Origin: Streptomyces sp. NBC_00376
GTDB lineage: Bacteria > Actinomycetota > Actinomycetes > Streptomycetales > Streptomycetaceae
NCBI RefSeq assembly: GCF_036077095.1
Contig: NZ_CP107960.1
Location: forward strand, 620,001 to 684,000
DNA: 64,000 bases
Direction of reading: 5' to 3'
The notes beneath the pieces are model-generated. The model did no database searches. It saw nothing but the letters and a program-made list of their open reading frames with translations, and was not told the origin of the DNA. Shown in pieces: positions 33,335 through 42,264 of this stretch; within the stretch, counting starts at the first letter, position 1, and the number at the start of each line of letters is the position of its first letter. The translations under genes and the position numbers were made by a program.

Positions 33335-33392
33335 TAAGTGGACACGACGTCCGGTTACCCTGGTCGAGCTAAGCGGACACGATGTCCACTTA
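33335..33392. promoter_or_regulatory. Twin TetR operators
   Basis: Site 2 (33370-33392) is TAAGCGGACACGATGTCCAC followed by TTA, a good palindrome with GGACA/TGTCC arms. Site 1 (33335-33357) is TAAGTGGACACGACGTCCGG followed by TTA, the same motif. Centres are 35 bp apart. Both lie between the TetR start (33315) and the azoreductase start (33412). Confidence 0.7.
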
Positions 33393-33411
33393 CTGATTCC
33401 AGGGGGTACCC

Positions 33412-34062
33412 ATGCCTGTACTGCTGCACATCGCCGCGAGCGCGCGGCGCGACTCCTACAGCCGCGAACTGGGCGATGCCTTCGCCGCCGCCTGGCAGAG
33501 CGCGAATCCGGCCGGCACGTACGTGCTCCGCGATCTGCGCACCGACCCGGCGCCGCAGATCGACGAGGCGTGGACCGAGCTCTGCGACCACGTCCTGCGG
33601 CACGGCATCACCGACATCGCCCGGTACGAGGAGGCGGTGCGCACCCCGGACCAGGCGCGGGCCTGGGAGGTGCTGCGGCCGCTGCTGGCCGAACTGGTCG
33701 CCGCGGACGTCGTACTGATCACGACCCCGATGTACAACTTCTCCGTCCCCGCCTCCCTGAAGGCGTGGATCGACCAGGTGACGTTTCCCAAGATGTCGCT
33801 GGCGGGGCGCCGCTTCGTGATCGCCTCCGCCCGGGGCGGGGCATACGGTCCCGGCACCCCGCGCGAACCGTACGACCACCAGGAACGCTATCTGCGGGAC
33901 TTCCTCGCGGGCCACTTCGCGATCGACGACCCGGTCTTCCTCTCGACCGAGCTGGTGAACTCCCGGATCGATCCCTCGCTCGCCGCCCGCCGCACCCAGC
34001 ACGACGAGTCGCGCGCGGCCGCCCTCACCGCCGCGCGTGAACTGGGCGGAGGCATCCGATGA
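33412..34062 (+). CDS. FMN-dependent NADH azoreductase-type flavodoxin
   Basis: A 216-residue flavodoxin-fold protein of the AzoR/NAD(P)H dehydrogenase (quinone) family: phosphate loop SARRDSYSRELG (about 10-21), flavin-contact TPMYNFSVPASLKAWIDQV (about 105-123), and SARGGAYGPG. It should reduce azo dyes or quinones by two electrons in the cytoplasm. The ATG at 33412 follows AGGGGG. It overlaps the SMR gene by 4 nt. Control by the divergent TetR is likely. Confidence 0.86.
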   Translation: MPVLLHIAASARRDSYSRELGDAFAAAWQSANPAGTYVLRDLRTDPAPQIDEAWTELCDHVLRHGITDIARYEEAVRTPDQARAWEVLRPLLAELVAADVVLITTPMYNFSVPASLKAWIDQVTFPKMSLAGRRFVIASARGGAYGPGTPREPYDHQERYLRDFLAGHFAIDDPVFLSTELVNSRIDPSLAARRTQHDESRAAALTAARELGGGIR

Positions 34063-34382
34063 GCTGGCTGCTGCTGGTCTGCGCCGGGCTGGTCGAGATC
34101 GCCTGGTCCCAGAGCATCAAACCGACGCATGGGTTCACCAGGCCGCTGCCGACGCTGGTGTGCGCGGTACTCATGGTCGGCGCGGTGTATCTGCTAGCGC
34201 GGGCCATGGAGGGGCTGCCGGTGGGCACGGCGTACGCGGCCTTCACGGGCATCGGGGCGATCGGGGCCATCGCCCTGGGGATCCTCGTCCAGCACGATCC
34301 GGTGAGTCCGGGACGGCTGGCGGCGCTCTCCCTGATCGTCGGCGGGGTGGCGCTGGCACGGATGACGACGCCGTCCGCGTGA
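34059..34382 (+). CDS. Small multidrug resistance (SMR) transporter, SugE/Gdx-like
   Basis: A 107-residue four-helix membrane protein: essential Glu13 in AGLVEIAW, THGFTRPLPT ending helix 1, and GTAYAAFTGIGAIGAI in helix 3. The THGFTR/LPxGTAYAxxTGIG pattern is closer to SugE/Gdx (guanidinium or quaternary ammonium export) than to EmrE. SMR proteins work as antiparallel dimers. It is translated with the azoreductase (ATGA overlap), so the pair may detoxify and export the same kind of compound. Substrate not determined. Confidence 0.85.
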   Translation: MSWLLLVCAGLVEIAWSQSIKPTHGFTRPLPTLVCAVLMVGAVYLLARAMEGLPVGTAYAAFTGIGAIGAIALGILVQHDPVSPGRLAALSLIVGGVALARMTTPSA

Positions 34383-34387
34383 GCGGC

Positions 34388-34417
34388 GGGTGCCCGCCCC
34401 GGGGAGGGCGGGCACCC
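34388..34417 (+). terminator. Terminator of the azoR-SMR operon
   Basis: GGGTGCCCGCCC (34388-34399) pairs perfectly with GGGCGGGCACCC (34406-34417) around a 6-nt loop, 5 nt past the SMR stop. Confidence 0.75.
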
Positions 34418-34471
34418 GGCTCCGCGTGTGCCGGTCACGTCCGCGAGGTGGCCGCGCGGCGCCTGGTGGCT

Positions 34472-34672
34472 TCAGGGCTTGAGACTGCTGACGACGTCGG
34501 CCGTGGCCGCCAGTCCGTCCTGGATGGTCGGCGCCATGCTCGTACCCGCGAGGAAGAACCCGAGCATGGCGCAGACCAGCGCATGCGAGATCTTGAGGCC
34601 CCCGTTGCGGAGAAAGATCACCGCGAGGATCAGCAGAAGCAGCACCAGTGAGATCGAAATGGCCATGGCCAA
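34472..34672 (-). CDS. Small conserved membrane protein of unknown function
   Basis: A 66-residue protein: an N-terminal hydrophobic helix (about 3-21), a short basic loop (FLRNGGLKISHA), a second hydrophobic helix (about 31-45) and a tail GTSMAPTIQDGLAATADVVS. The sequence resembles small membrane proteins seen in many Streptomyces genomes, but I know no function. A strong GGAGG lies 6 nt before the ATG at 34670-34672, which supports real translation. It has no operon partner. Confidence 0.7.
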   Translation of the reverse strand: MAMAISISLVLLLLILAVIFLRNGGLKISHALVCAMLGFFLAGTSMAPTIQDGLAATADVVSSLKP

Positions 34673-34831
34673 CCTCCTCCGCCGCGCCGGAATGCGGCAT
34701 TCGGCCGCCAGTGTGGCGTAGCGGAGGAGCCATCCGGACGGCTGGCGTGTCCGCCATCCGGGTGTTGACTGGCTGTCATGCTCGGGGCGTCGCGTCCGGT
34801 CCGTCGTGGGGCGAGCGTCCTCGGACAGCCC

Positions 34832-35716
34832 TTAGCGGTCGTGGGTGCGCAGGAAGCGCTCCAGACCCGCCAGATCATCGGTGTTGAGGTGGTCGACCCC
34901 GGCGGCCAGCAGCTCCGTCCAGAGCGCCTCCCGCTCCGGTCCCGGCGTGTCGGGAGTGGCCCAGAAGCGAATGCGCCGGCCGCTCCGGTGGGCCGTGGCG
35001 ACGAGCGCGCGCAGTTTGTCCCGCTCGGCCACAGGGAAGGGTCCCGCGCCGAGCCAGCTGAAGCCGTCGGTCCAGCTGCTGCTGATGAGCGGGACGAACG
35101 TGGCGTCGGCCGCGCCCCCGAGGTCCTCGGGCCGCCCGTCGTAGAAGGCGTACCGGGTGCTCTGCGCCTCCATCGGGGCGCGGGCGGCTCGGTCGCCGGA
35201 TATGACGGGTGTGATCGCGCCGGGCCGCACCCGGCCGTGGTGGTACGACGTCAGCATCCGCCGGTAGCGCCGGAGCTGCCGGTCCAGTTCGAGATAGGCG
35301 GCGGCTCCGTCCGTCTTGATGTCGATCAGCAGCTGCACGGGTTCGCGGTAGCCGGGGTGGACCGTGCCGTGGTTGGCCCGGACCCTCGCGAGCAGCGGGT
35401 CGAGGTAGAGCGATGCGAGGGTACGGGCGGGGTCGAGGTCGGTGGCCTCGTGGGCTACCAGCAGCTCCCCGTCCACCAGGAAGATGTCGGCCTCGACGCT
35501 GGTGAAGCCGTGCGCGAGCGCGTCGTGCAGTGGGCGCGGGTGCAGGTAGTCGTTGTGCGCGTGGGCCCTGGGCAGGGCGCGGGTGCGGCGGTGTCGTGCG
35601 GCCGGGGACGCGGCGGCCGCCTCGGAGGCGACGGCCGTCCGGGAGGACAGGAACGTGCCTGCGGCCGCGGTGGCGAGCGCGGTGGTGACGACGGATCGGC
35701 GAGTCGGGAACGCCAT
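34832..35716 (-). CDS. Tat-exported phosphodiesterase-like protein (PI-PLC/GDPD fold, AIM6-like)
   Basis: A 294-residue secreted protein. The Tat signal reads PTRRSVVTT with a hydrophobic run and SRTAVAS cleavage area (about 24-31). The mature part starts with RAHAHNDYLHPRPLHDAL, then VEADIFLVDGELLVAHE and LLIDIKTDG. This is the layout of PI-specific phospholipase C-like/glycerophosphodiester phosphodiesterase barrels, with the early His-Asn and the VEAD-xxL-xxGELLVAHE block corresponding to the catalytic His and metal acids. It resembles the AIM6-like branch, whose substrate is unknown. Likely a single-gene unit. Confidence 0.75.
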   Translation of the reverse strand: MAFPTRRSVVTTALATAAAGTFLSSRTAVASEAAAASPAARHRRTRALPRAHAHNDYLHPRPLHDALAHGFTSVEADIFLVDGELLVAHEATDLDPARTLASLYLDPLLARVRANHGTVHPGYREPVQLLIDIKTDGAAAYLELDRQLRRYRRMLTSYHHGRVRPGAITPVISGDRAARAPMEAQSTRYAFYDGRPEDLGGAADATFVPLISSSWTDGFSWLGAGPFPVAERDKLRALVATAHRSGRRIRFWATPDTPGPEREALWTELLAAGVDHLNTDDLAGLERFLRTHDR

Positions 35717-35850
35717 GGATTCTCCCGGGATTCGGTGGTGGACCGGACGGGCGGACGCGACCGAGTATGCGCCGGTGATCACCTCAACGGGCATACCCCG
35801 CACAAGAGTTGTCCCGGTCGTCGTCCGTCCGTCGGTTGCCGTTCCCTCGA

Positions 35851-36965
35851 TCAGGCCGGGAGCGTCCAGCGCTGGTTGGCTCCGCCGGTGCAGGTGTAGA
35901 TGCCGAGCGGGGTGCCGTTGGCGCTGCCGCCCCCGTAGGCGTCGAGGCATTTCCCGGAGGCGGGGTTCACCAGGGCCGCTCCGTCGGTCCGCCACTGCTG
36001 GGCGGCCGAGCCGTCGCAGGCCGCGGTCCGCACGGTGGTGCCGCTGACCGCCATGCAGTGGAACTGGGCGCGGAGCGTTCCGTCGGAGGCCCGTACCCAG
36101 TTCTGGTTGTTTCCGCCGTTGCAGCTCCAGAGGTTCAGCTGTGTGCCCGTGGTGCCGCCGGGGATGTCGACGCAGGCGCCCCCTACTCCGGTGAGGGAAC
36201 CGGAGGACGAGTTGCCGATGCCGTCCTCGTGCACGCTGCCGCCGCTCTGGCCCCGCACCGCGGCGCCGCTGGAGCACGTGCTGCTGACGCTGGTGCCACC
36301 GAGGGCGGCGGTGACGGCCCCGCTGCCCGTCGTACCGCCTGGCAGGTCGAAGAGGGCCTTGGAGTACGGCGAGTCGGCGCAGGTAGCGGCGTTGTTGTTC
36401 CAGTCGAAGTACTCGACCCAGTCGACCATTCCACCGGTGGAGACCTTCGCGCCGGTGCCGGTCTGCAGGCTGCCGAGCACGAACGAGGTCCCTGCCGTGG
36501 CATCGGTGATCGTGGCCCGGTACCAGCCGGACGTCGTGTCGGGTGCGATGCGGAACCGGTAGTGGTGCCCGGCCGTGAAACGCTCACGAGCCGGCAGGTG
36601 TAGCCGCTGCCGCCCTCGGTGAACGTCTGGCAGTAGGTGCCCGCGCTTCCCGCCCTGCCTCCGGTGGAGTCCCAGAGCGAGAAGAGGAACAGGCCGCCGC
36701 CTGAGCGGTTGCGCTGCATGCCGATGTAGCCGCCGACCCCGTTGGTGAAGCCGAACTGATGGGACCAGAAGACGTTCGCCCGGCCGGGGTCGGACTGGAC
36801 GGTCGTCCCGAAGGTGACCTCGTCGAGAGCGGTCGTCCCGGCCGGGAACGTGTAGTTGCTGTATGAACCCGGGGTCTGGCCGGCCGCGGCGGACGGCCCG
36901 GCCAGACCCAGACAGGCGGCGACGGTGAGGATCACCACCATGGCGGTGGCGCGTGCTCCGTGCAT
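35851..36965 (-). pseudogene. Secreted DUF3472 protein with ricin-type lectin domain, frameshifted
   Basis: Read leftward from the ATG at 36963-36965: a signal peptide (ending PSAAAG), then a DUF3472-like domain (TTALDEVTFGTTVQSDPGRA, FWSHQFGFTNGVGGYIGMQ) up to GSGYTCRL. There, at about 36,584-36,592, the frame is lost. It resumes in another frame at ERFTAGHHYRFRI and continues through the rest of the domain and a C-terminal ricin-B lectin domain with three QxW repeats (NQNW, AQQW, NQRW). One missing base would explain it. Either a recent pseudogene or a sequencing error; both halves are otherwise well preserved. Confidence 0.75.
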
Positions 36966-37030
36966 GTCCCACTCCTTGTCCGGACGGGCCGACGGGCCGA
37001 CCCGTCGGTCGGCAGAGGACCCGCCCTTCG

Positions 37031-37080
37031 GTCATGGACTCGCCCATTGGCTACGGACTCACCCATTGGTCATGGACTCG
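37031..37080. repeat. Short imperfect repeats upstream of the DUF3472 gene
   Basis: GTCATGGACTCGCCCATTGG (37031-37050) is followed by CTACGGACTCACCCATTGG (37051-37069) and a partial TCATGGACTCG (37070-37080). The units are about 19-20 bp and directly repeated. Function unknown; they lie between the DUF3472 gene and the nickel-type importer. Confidence 0.55.
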
Positions 37081-37121
37081 TCAAACAGGGTGGGGGACGG
37101 CGGACCGCCAGGGGCATGGAC

Positions 37122-37817
37122 TTATCCGGTCGCGCTCATGGACTCCTGCGCCGTGCCGCCCGCCCCGCACACCGTCGTCCAGCCCACCGTCCGGTCGCAC
37201 CAGCGTTCAAGCAGCACCCGGTCGTGGCCGACGGCCAGCAGTCCGGCCCCGGACTCCCGCCGGTAGGTCTCCACCACCGCGACCAGCGCGGCGGTCGTCG
37301 ACGCGTCGAGCATCGCGGTCATCTCGTCGCAGATCAGCCATCGCGGCCGCAGGACCAGCGCCCTGGCCAGACAGGCGCGCTGCAACTGGCCGTCGCTCAC
37401 CTCGTGCGGGCGCCGGCCGAGCAGTTCGGCCGTGAGTCCGACGGCGGGCGCCAGTTCGGCCACCCGGTCCGGCACCTGGGCCCGGCGGCCGGTGGCCCGC
37501 AGCGGCTGGGCGATGAGTTCGCGCAGGGTGAGCCGGGGGTCGGCGGCGAGCCGGGGCTGCTGGAAGACGACACCGAGGGCGGTGCGCTGCGCGCGCGGGG
37601 CGGCGTGCCGCCAGCCGCGTACCTGCTCGCCGTCGAGCACGACCGTGCCCGCGTACGGGCGGTGCAGCAGTGCCGCGACCCTCGCCAGGGTGGACTTGCC
37701 GCAGCCGCTCGGGCCCAGCAGCCCGACCGACTCCCCCGCCGCGAGGCTCAGCGACGCCTCGCGGACGACGGGGTCCCGGGGATCGTACCCGGCAGTGACA
37801 CGGGTGAGTTCAAGCAC
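37122..37817 (-). CDS. ABC ATPase, NikE/OppF type
   Basis: A 231-residue ATPase: Walker A GPSGCGKST (about 37-45), Q-loop FQQPRLAADP, signature VSDGQLQR (a variant of LSGGQ), Walker B LICDEMTAMLD and switch His GHDRVLL. It is shorter than usual and lacks the C-terminal oligopeptide-binding-ATPase extension. The GTG at 37815-37817 overlaps the previous stop by 8 nt. Last gene of a five-gene peptide/nickel-type importer operon; NikE is the likely counterpart. Confidence 0.85.
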   Translation of the reverse strand: MLELTRVTAGYDPRDPVVREASLSLAAGESVGLLGPSGCGKSTLARVAALLHRPYAGTVVLDGEQVRGWRHAAPRAQRTALGVVFQQPRLAADPRLTLRELIAQPLRATGRRAQVPDRVAELAPAVGLTAELLGRRPHEVSDGQLQRACLARALVLRPRWLICDEMTAMLDASTTAALVAVVETYRRESGAGLLAVGHDRVLLERWCDRTVGWTTVCGAGGTAQESMSATG

Positions 37818-38793
37818 GGACCGGCTCCTCCCCGTCCGCCCGCACACCGTGGTGGCAGGCGAGACGGCCGTCGAACAGGGGCAGTTCGGCACACCGGTCG
37901 TCGGCACGGCCGCATCGGGCGGCGAACGCGCACCCCTCGGGGAGCGCCCCGAGTTCCGGCGGCATGCCGGGGATCGGCACGAAGGCGCGCTCCGGCAGGG
38001 CGTCCAGGAGGCCGCGCGCGTAGGGGTGGCGCGGTCCCGGCCCGCCGAAGAACCGGGCGGCGTCGGTGAGTTCGACGATGCGGCCCGCGTACATCACGGC
38101 GACCCGGTCGGCGATCCGCTCGGCCGCCGCGAGGTCGTGGGTGATGAGCAGCAGCGCCCGGTCCCCGTCGGTGTGGCGGCGCAGTTCGTCGACGGTCCGC
38201 TCGACGAGGTCGCGGTCGAGTCCCGTGGTGGGTTCGTCGGCGAGGAGCAGGGGCGCGTCGCCGATCAGGGCGAGCGCGGTCGCGGCACGCTGGGCGAGGC
38301 CACCGGAGAGTTCGTGCGGATACCGGTCGAGGTGCCCGGCCGGGAACGAGGCGCGCGCGGCGGCCCGTTCGGCGGCCGGGCGCAGGGCGGGCCCGCGGGT
38401 GCCGGTCAGCTCGCGCAGGGTCTCCTCCAGTTGGGCGCGCACGGTGCGGACCGGGGTGAGGTGTGCGGCGGGGCTCTGCGGGACGAGTCCGATGCGGCGG
38501 CCCCGTACCGTGCGGGCCAGGGTCCGTTCATCGGCGGTGAGGAGTTCGGTGCCGTCGCCGAGCAGCGCCGAGCCCGAGGTCCGCGCATTGCCGGGGAGCA
38601 GTCCCAGCAGTGCGGAGGCCAGTACGGACTTGCCGCAGCCGCTCTCGCCGACCAGGGCCAGGCACTCCCCCGCCGCGAGGTCGAAGTGCGCGTCCTCGAC
38701 GGCGGCGATGTGCCGCCCGCCGCGCATCCGGAAGCGCACGGAGAGCCCGCGGACGCGGAGCACCGGGGTCTTCGGGCCGGGGGTGGTCGTCAC
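37810..38793 (-). CDS. ABC ATPase, NikD/OppD type
   Basis: A 327-residue ATPase: Walker A GESGCGKSV (about 46-54), Q-loop VPQSPAAHLTPV, signature LSGGLAQR, Walker B LLADEPTTGLD, switch THDLAAAE, and the C-terminal extension with GCAFAARC...DDRCAELPLF. That Cys-bearing tail is typical of Opp/Dpp/Nik-D/F ATPases and sometimes carries a metal centre. The GTG overlaps the permease stop (GTGA). Confidence 0.87.
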   Translation of the reverse strand: MTTTPGPKTPVLRVRGLSVRFRMRGGRHIAAVEDAHFDLAAGECLALVGESGCGKSVLASALLGLLPGNARTSGSALLGDGTELLTADERTLARTVRGRRIGLVPQSPAAHLTPVRTVRAQLEETLRELTGTRGPALRPAAERAAARASFPAGHLDRYPHELSGGLAQRAATALALIGDAPLLLADEPTTGLDRDLVERTVDELRRHTDGDRALLLITHDLAAAERIADRVAVMYAGRIVELTDAARFFGGPGPRHPYARGLLDALPERAFVPIPGMPPELGALPEGCAFAARCGRADDRCAELPLFDGRLACHHGVRADGEEPVRA

Positions 38794-39647
38794 AGCATCA
38801 GCTCCGATCGGCGGCGCGGGTTGATCCGCTCCCGCCAGGCTCCGGCGAGGCCCGCCAGGGCGAGGGTCGGGACGATCAGGAACAGGCCGGGGAAGAGCGT
38901 CGGCCACCAGTCCCCCGCGAGCAGCGAACCGCGGGCCGTCTGTACGAGATTGCCCAGGCTCGCCTGATGGGTGGGCAGTCCGAGCCCCAGGAAGGAGAGC
39001 GCGGACTCGTGCCACATGGCGTGCGGCACCATGAGCACCGCGGCGAGGCCGGCCTGCGGGAGCACGGCGGGCAGCAGGTGCCGGGCGACGACCCGGCCGC
39101 GCGAGGCGCCGCCGGAGACCGCCGCGTCGACGAACGGGCGGGAACGCAGCGACAGCACCTCGGCGCGGACGATCCTGGCGGTCGAGAGCCAGTGGGTGAG
39201 TGCGACGGACACGATCACCGGGCCGACTCCGGGCCGGAACATCGCGACGATGAAGATGCCGAGCAGCAGATGCGGCACGGACGAGAAGGTGTCCACGAGC
39301 CGCATGACGACGCGGTCGGTCCAGCCGCCGGACGCCGCGGCCAGCGCGCCGACCGCGGTCCCGATGACGGTCGCGGTGAGCCCGGCGACGACGCCGACGA
39401 GCAGGGAGACACGGAGCCCGTACACGCAGCGCAGCAGCAGGTCGCGCCCGATGTCGTCGGTACCGAACGGGTGCTCCCAGGACGGTGGCCGGAGCTTGGC
39501 GGCGAGGTCGACGGCCTGTTGGTCGAGCTGGACCAGCGGCGGCACGAGCAGCACCGCGAGCAGTACCGCGGCGGTGATCCCGGCGGAAGCGATCACGCGG
39601 ATCCGGCGGGTGGTGCGACGCGCGGGTCCGAGGTCGGTCTCAGCCAT
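38790..39647 (-). CDS. ABC permease, NikC/DppC type
   Basis: A 285-residue permease with six membrane segments, the family's HPFGTDDIGRDLLLRCVYGLR opening (about 60-80) and an EAA-like loop (DAAVSGGASRGRVVARHLLP). It pairs with the 39640-40632 permease to form the channel. The ATG overlaps the end of that gene by 8 nt. Confidence 0.87.
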   Translation of the reverse strand: MAETDLGPARRTTRRIRVIASAGITAAVLLAVLLVPPLVQLDQQAVDLAAKLRPPSWEHPFGTDDIGRDLLLRCVYGLRVSLLVGVVAGLTATVIGTAVGALAAASGGWTDRVVMRLVDTFSSVPHLLLGIFIVAMFRPGVGPVIVSVALTHWLSTARIVRAEVLSLRSRPFVDAAVSGGASRGRVVARHLLPAVLPQAGLAAVLMVPHAMWHESALSFLGLGLPTHQASLGNLVQTARGSLLAGDWWPTLFPGLFLIVPTLALAGLAGAWRERINPRRRSELML

Positions 39648-40632
39648 CGAAGCCCACCCTCGGGTCGGCGATCGCGTACAGCAGATCGGAGAGGAGGTTG
39701 CCGAGCACCACGGCCACGGTGGCGAGCACCGTGAGCGCGGCGAGCAGCGGGAAGTCGACGGAGGTGGCGGCCTGCACGGTGGCGGCGGCGATGCCGGGCC
39801 AGCTGAAGACCGTCTCGACGAGCAGGGCGCCGGTGATGAGTTCGGGGACGCGGGAGCCGATGAGGGTGAGCATCGGCAGCATTCCGGAGCGCAGTGCGTG
39901 GCCGAGCAGTACGGTGCGTTCGCGCAGTCCGCGGGCTCGGGCGCCGCGCACCGGGTCCTCGTCGAGGGCGTCCGCGACGCCCTGGCGCACGTAGAGGAAG
40001 AACCACGGCAGCTGGGAGATCCCGAGCACGGCCGCGGGGAGCACCAGATGGGTGGCGACCTGCCCGGGGGTGACGGTGTCGCTGGCCGCGTCGGTGAGGC
40101 CGCCGGCCGGGAGCACGTCGAGTTCCAGGGCGAAGAGCCAGACGGCGAGCAGGCCGAGCCAGAAGGCCGGGGCGGCTTCGAGGGTGTACGCGGCGGAGCT
40201 TGCGCACCGGTCGAGCAGACGTCCCGGCCTGCGTGCCGCCAGCACGCCGAGGCCCGTGCCGAGGACCACGGCGACGGCGAAGGCGGTCGCGGCGAGCAGT
40301 ACGGACCAGCCCAGGCGTTCACCGATGACGTCGGCGACCGGCTGGCGCATGACCGCGGAGTCGCCGAGGTCGCCGCCGAGCGCGGAGGTCAGCCAGTTCC
40401 ACCAGCGGCTGACGAGCGGCTGGTCGACGCCGAGGTTGGCCCGCAGCTGGTCGAGGTTGTCCTGCGAGGCGGTCAGGCCGGCGGTGCCCGCGTACGCCTT
40501 GACGGGGTCGAAGGGGGAGGCGGCGGCGACGGCGAAGACGCCGAACGTCACGGCGGCCAGGACGGGGACGGCGAGTAGGGCCCGCCGTCCCGCCATCCTG
40601 CCCATCGGCCCCCAGGGGAGGCGGTGGCTCAC
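39640..40632 (-). CDS. ABC permease, NikB/DppB type
   Basis: A 330-residue permease with the NikB/DppB layout: an N-terminal membrane segment, FDPVKAYAGTAGLT..QLRANLGVDQPLVSRWWNW loop, then five more segments and the coupling loop ARGLRERTVLLGHALR. The GTG at 40630-40632 overlaps the binding-protein stop (GTGA), so all five genes of the operon are coupled. Confidence 0.87.
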   Translation of the reverse strand: MSHRLPWGPMGRMAGRRALLAVPVLAAVTFGVFAVAAASPFDPVKAYAGTAGLTASQDNLDQLRANLGVDQPLVSRWWNWLTSALGGDLGDSAVMRQPVADVIGERLGWSVLLAATAFAVAVVLGTGLGVLAARRPGRLLDRCASSAAYTLEAAPAFWLGLLAVWLFALELDVLPAGGLTDAASDTVTPGQVATHLVLPAAVLGISQLPWFFLYVRQGVADALDEDPVRGARARGLRERTVLLGHALRSGMLPMLTLIGSRVPELITGALLVETVFSWPGIAAATVQAATSVDFPLLAALTVLATVAVVLGNLLSDLLYAIADPRVGFDG

Positions 40633-42233
40633 TTCTTCGGCGTCCAGTCCTCGACGTTCCACCAGGGGCCGGAGGCCAGTCCGTGGTCGTGCGGTTCGAC
40701 CTGGGTGGTGAGGGTGCCGAAACGGTCCTTGACGACGTAGAGGTGGTCGATGTGGGTGAGGAAGGTGTAGCCGGGGTTCTTCACCAGTTCGCGCTGGACG
40801 GTGTCGTAGGCGGCCTTGCGTGCGGCGCGGTCACCGCTTCTGCGGCCCGCTTCCAGGGCCCGGTCGACGGCCTTGTTGTCGTACCACGCCATGTTGTTGA
40901 AGCCGTCGCCCGCGAGCGAGGACTTCAGCAGGGTGTACTGGTCGAAGTCGGGGTCGGCGGGTGATCCGCCGCCCGCGAGGACCGCGTCCTGCTTCATCCG
41001 GGGCTCGATGACCTCCCAGGTCCCGGCCTCGGTGGTGATGTCGATGCCGGCCTTCTTGGCGTCGGAGGCGTAGGCGAGCGCGTGGTCCTGGCGCAGCTTG
41101 TCGCCGGTGAGATACCAGAGCGGGAAGGCGGCGCGCACGCCGTCCCTGGTGCGGATGCCGTCCTTGCCGGGCTTCCATCCGGCGTCGTCGAGGATCTTCT
41201 TCGCGGCGTCGAGGTCGTGGGGGCGTTCGGTGCCCTTGGTGAACCACTCGCTGTCGGTGGGGACGGGCCCGTAGGCGGGCCTGCCCTCGCCGTTGAGGAG
41301 GGAGTCGACCATGGCCTTGCGGTCGACGGCGACATCGAGGGCGCGCCGGACGGCGATGTCGCCCGTGACCTCGTTGTGGGTGGGCAGGGTCACGGTGCGG
41401 TAGTCGTAGGTGGTGGCGGCGTACGTCCGGGTGCCGCCGGTGCGGGCGAAGCCCTTGACGAGGTTGGGCGGCAGGATCGCGCCGTCGAGTTCGCCGGAGC
41501 GCAGCCGGGTGGCGCGTACGTCGTCGTCCTTGATGATCGCCATGGTGAACTTCTTCACCTTCGGCGCACCGCCCCAGTAGCCGGGGTTGGCCTTGAAGGC
41601 GATCTTCTCGCCCTTGGACCACTTGGTGAGCAGGTACGGTCCGGTACCTATGGGGTGGGTGGTGAAGTCGCCGGTGTTGACGTCCTGCTTGCCCGCGATG
41701 TGTTCGGGTGCGATGGGCAGGACGGTGCGCCGGGCGAAGGGCGCGTAGGGGTACTTGAGTGTGAAGACGACGGTGTCGTCCCCGGCCGCCTCGACGCTCC
41801 TCACCGCGTCGAGTTCGGTGCGGGAGGCGTTGTTGGTCTTCTCGTCGAGGATGGTCCGGTAGGTGAAGACCACGTCCTTCGCACCGAACGGCTCGCCGTC
41901 GCTGAACTTCACGCCCTTGCGGAGCCGGTACGTGTACGTCAGCCCGTCGTCGCTCACCTCGGGCAGGGCGGTGGCGAGCGCGGGCCGCAGCTCCATGTTG
42001 TCGTCGAGCGTGAGCAGCCCGTCGAAGATCTTGGAGTTGCCGTCCTTGCCGTAGCCGAGCAGCGGGCTGAGACTGTCGGGCTCGTAGGCGATGCCGACCA
42101 CCGCCGAGTCCCCCGCCCCCGATCCGGAGCCGCCGCCGTCCGGGCCTCCCGGCTGCGAACAGGCCGTCGCGGCCGACAACAGCACGGTCGCCAGCACTGC
42201 GGCGGCCGCTCCCCGTATCGATCGGGCCGTCAT
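40629..42233 (-). CDS. Family 5 substrate-binding lipoprotein, NikA-like
   Basis: A 534-residue exported lipoprotein (lipobox SAATAC, Cys near residue 25, then a Gly/Ser linker) of the SBP_bac_5 family: YEPDSLSPLLG, LRKGVKFSDGEPFGAKDVVFT, HPIGTGPYLLTKW, and the ERPHDLDAAKKILDDAGWKPG block. This family carries peptides, opines or nickel. Nickel is favoured by the Nur-type box across its promoter (42265-42281). The ligand is inferred from that site, not from visible ligand residues. AAGGAG precedes the ATG. Confidence 0.83.
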   Translation of the reverse strand: MTARSIRGAAAAVLATVLLSAATACSQPGGPDGGGSGSGAGDSAVVGIAYEPDSLSPLLGYGKDGNSKIFDGLLTLDDNMELRPALATALPEVSDDGLTYTYRLRKGVKFSDGEPFGAKDVVFTYRTILDEKTNNASRTELDAVRSVEAAGDDTVVFTLKYPYAPFARRTVLPIAPEHIAGKQDVNTGDFTTHPIGTGPYLLTKWSKGEKIAFKANPGYWGGAPKVKKFTMAIIKDDDVRATRLRSGELDGAILPPNLVKGFARTGGTRTYAATTYDYRTVTLPTHNEVTGDIAVRRALDVAVDRKAMVDSLLNGEGRPAYGPVPTDSEWFTKGTERPHDLDAAKKILDDAGWKPGKDGIRTRDGVRAAFPLWYLTGDKLRQDHALAYASDAKKAGIDITTEAGTWEVIEPRMKQDAVLAGGGSPADPDFDQYTLLKSSLAGDGFNNMAWYDNKAVDRALEAGRRSGDRAARKAAYDTVQRELVKNPGYTFLTHIDHLYVVKDRFGTLTTQVEPHDHGLASGPWWNVEDWTPKK

Positions 42234-42264
42234 ACCCGCACTCCTTATTCAAGATCAAATGTTA

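Noticed and set aside
34735..34830. Small gene downstream of the 66-residue membrane protein region
   Set aside because: No ribosome site, no conserved sequence; probably spacer.
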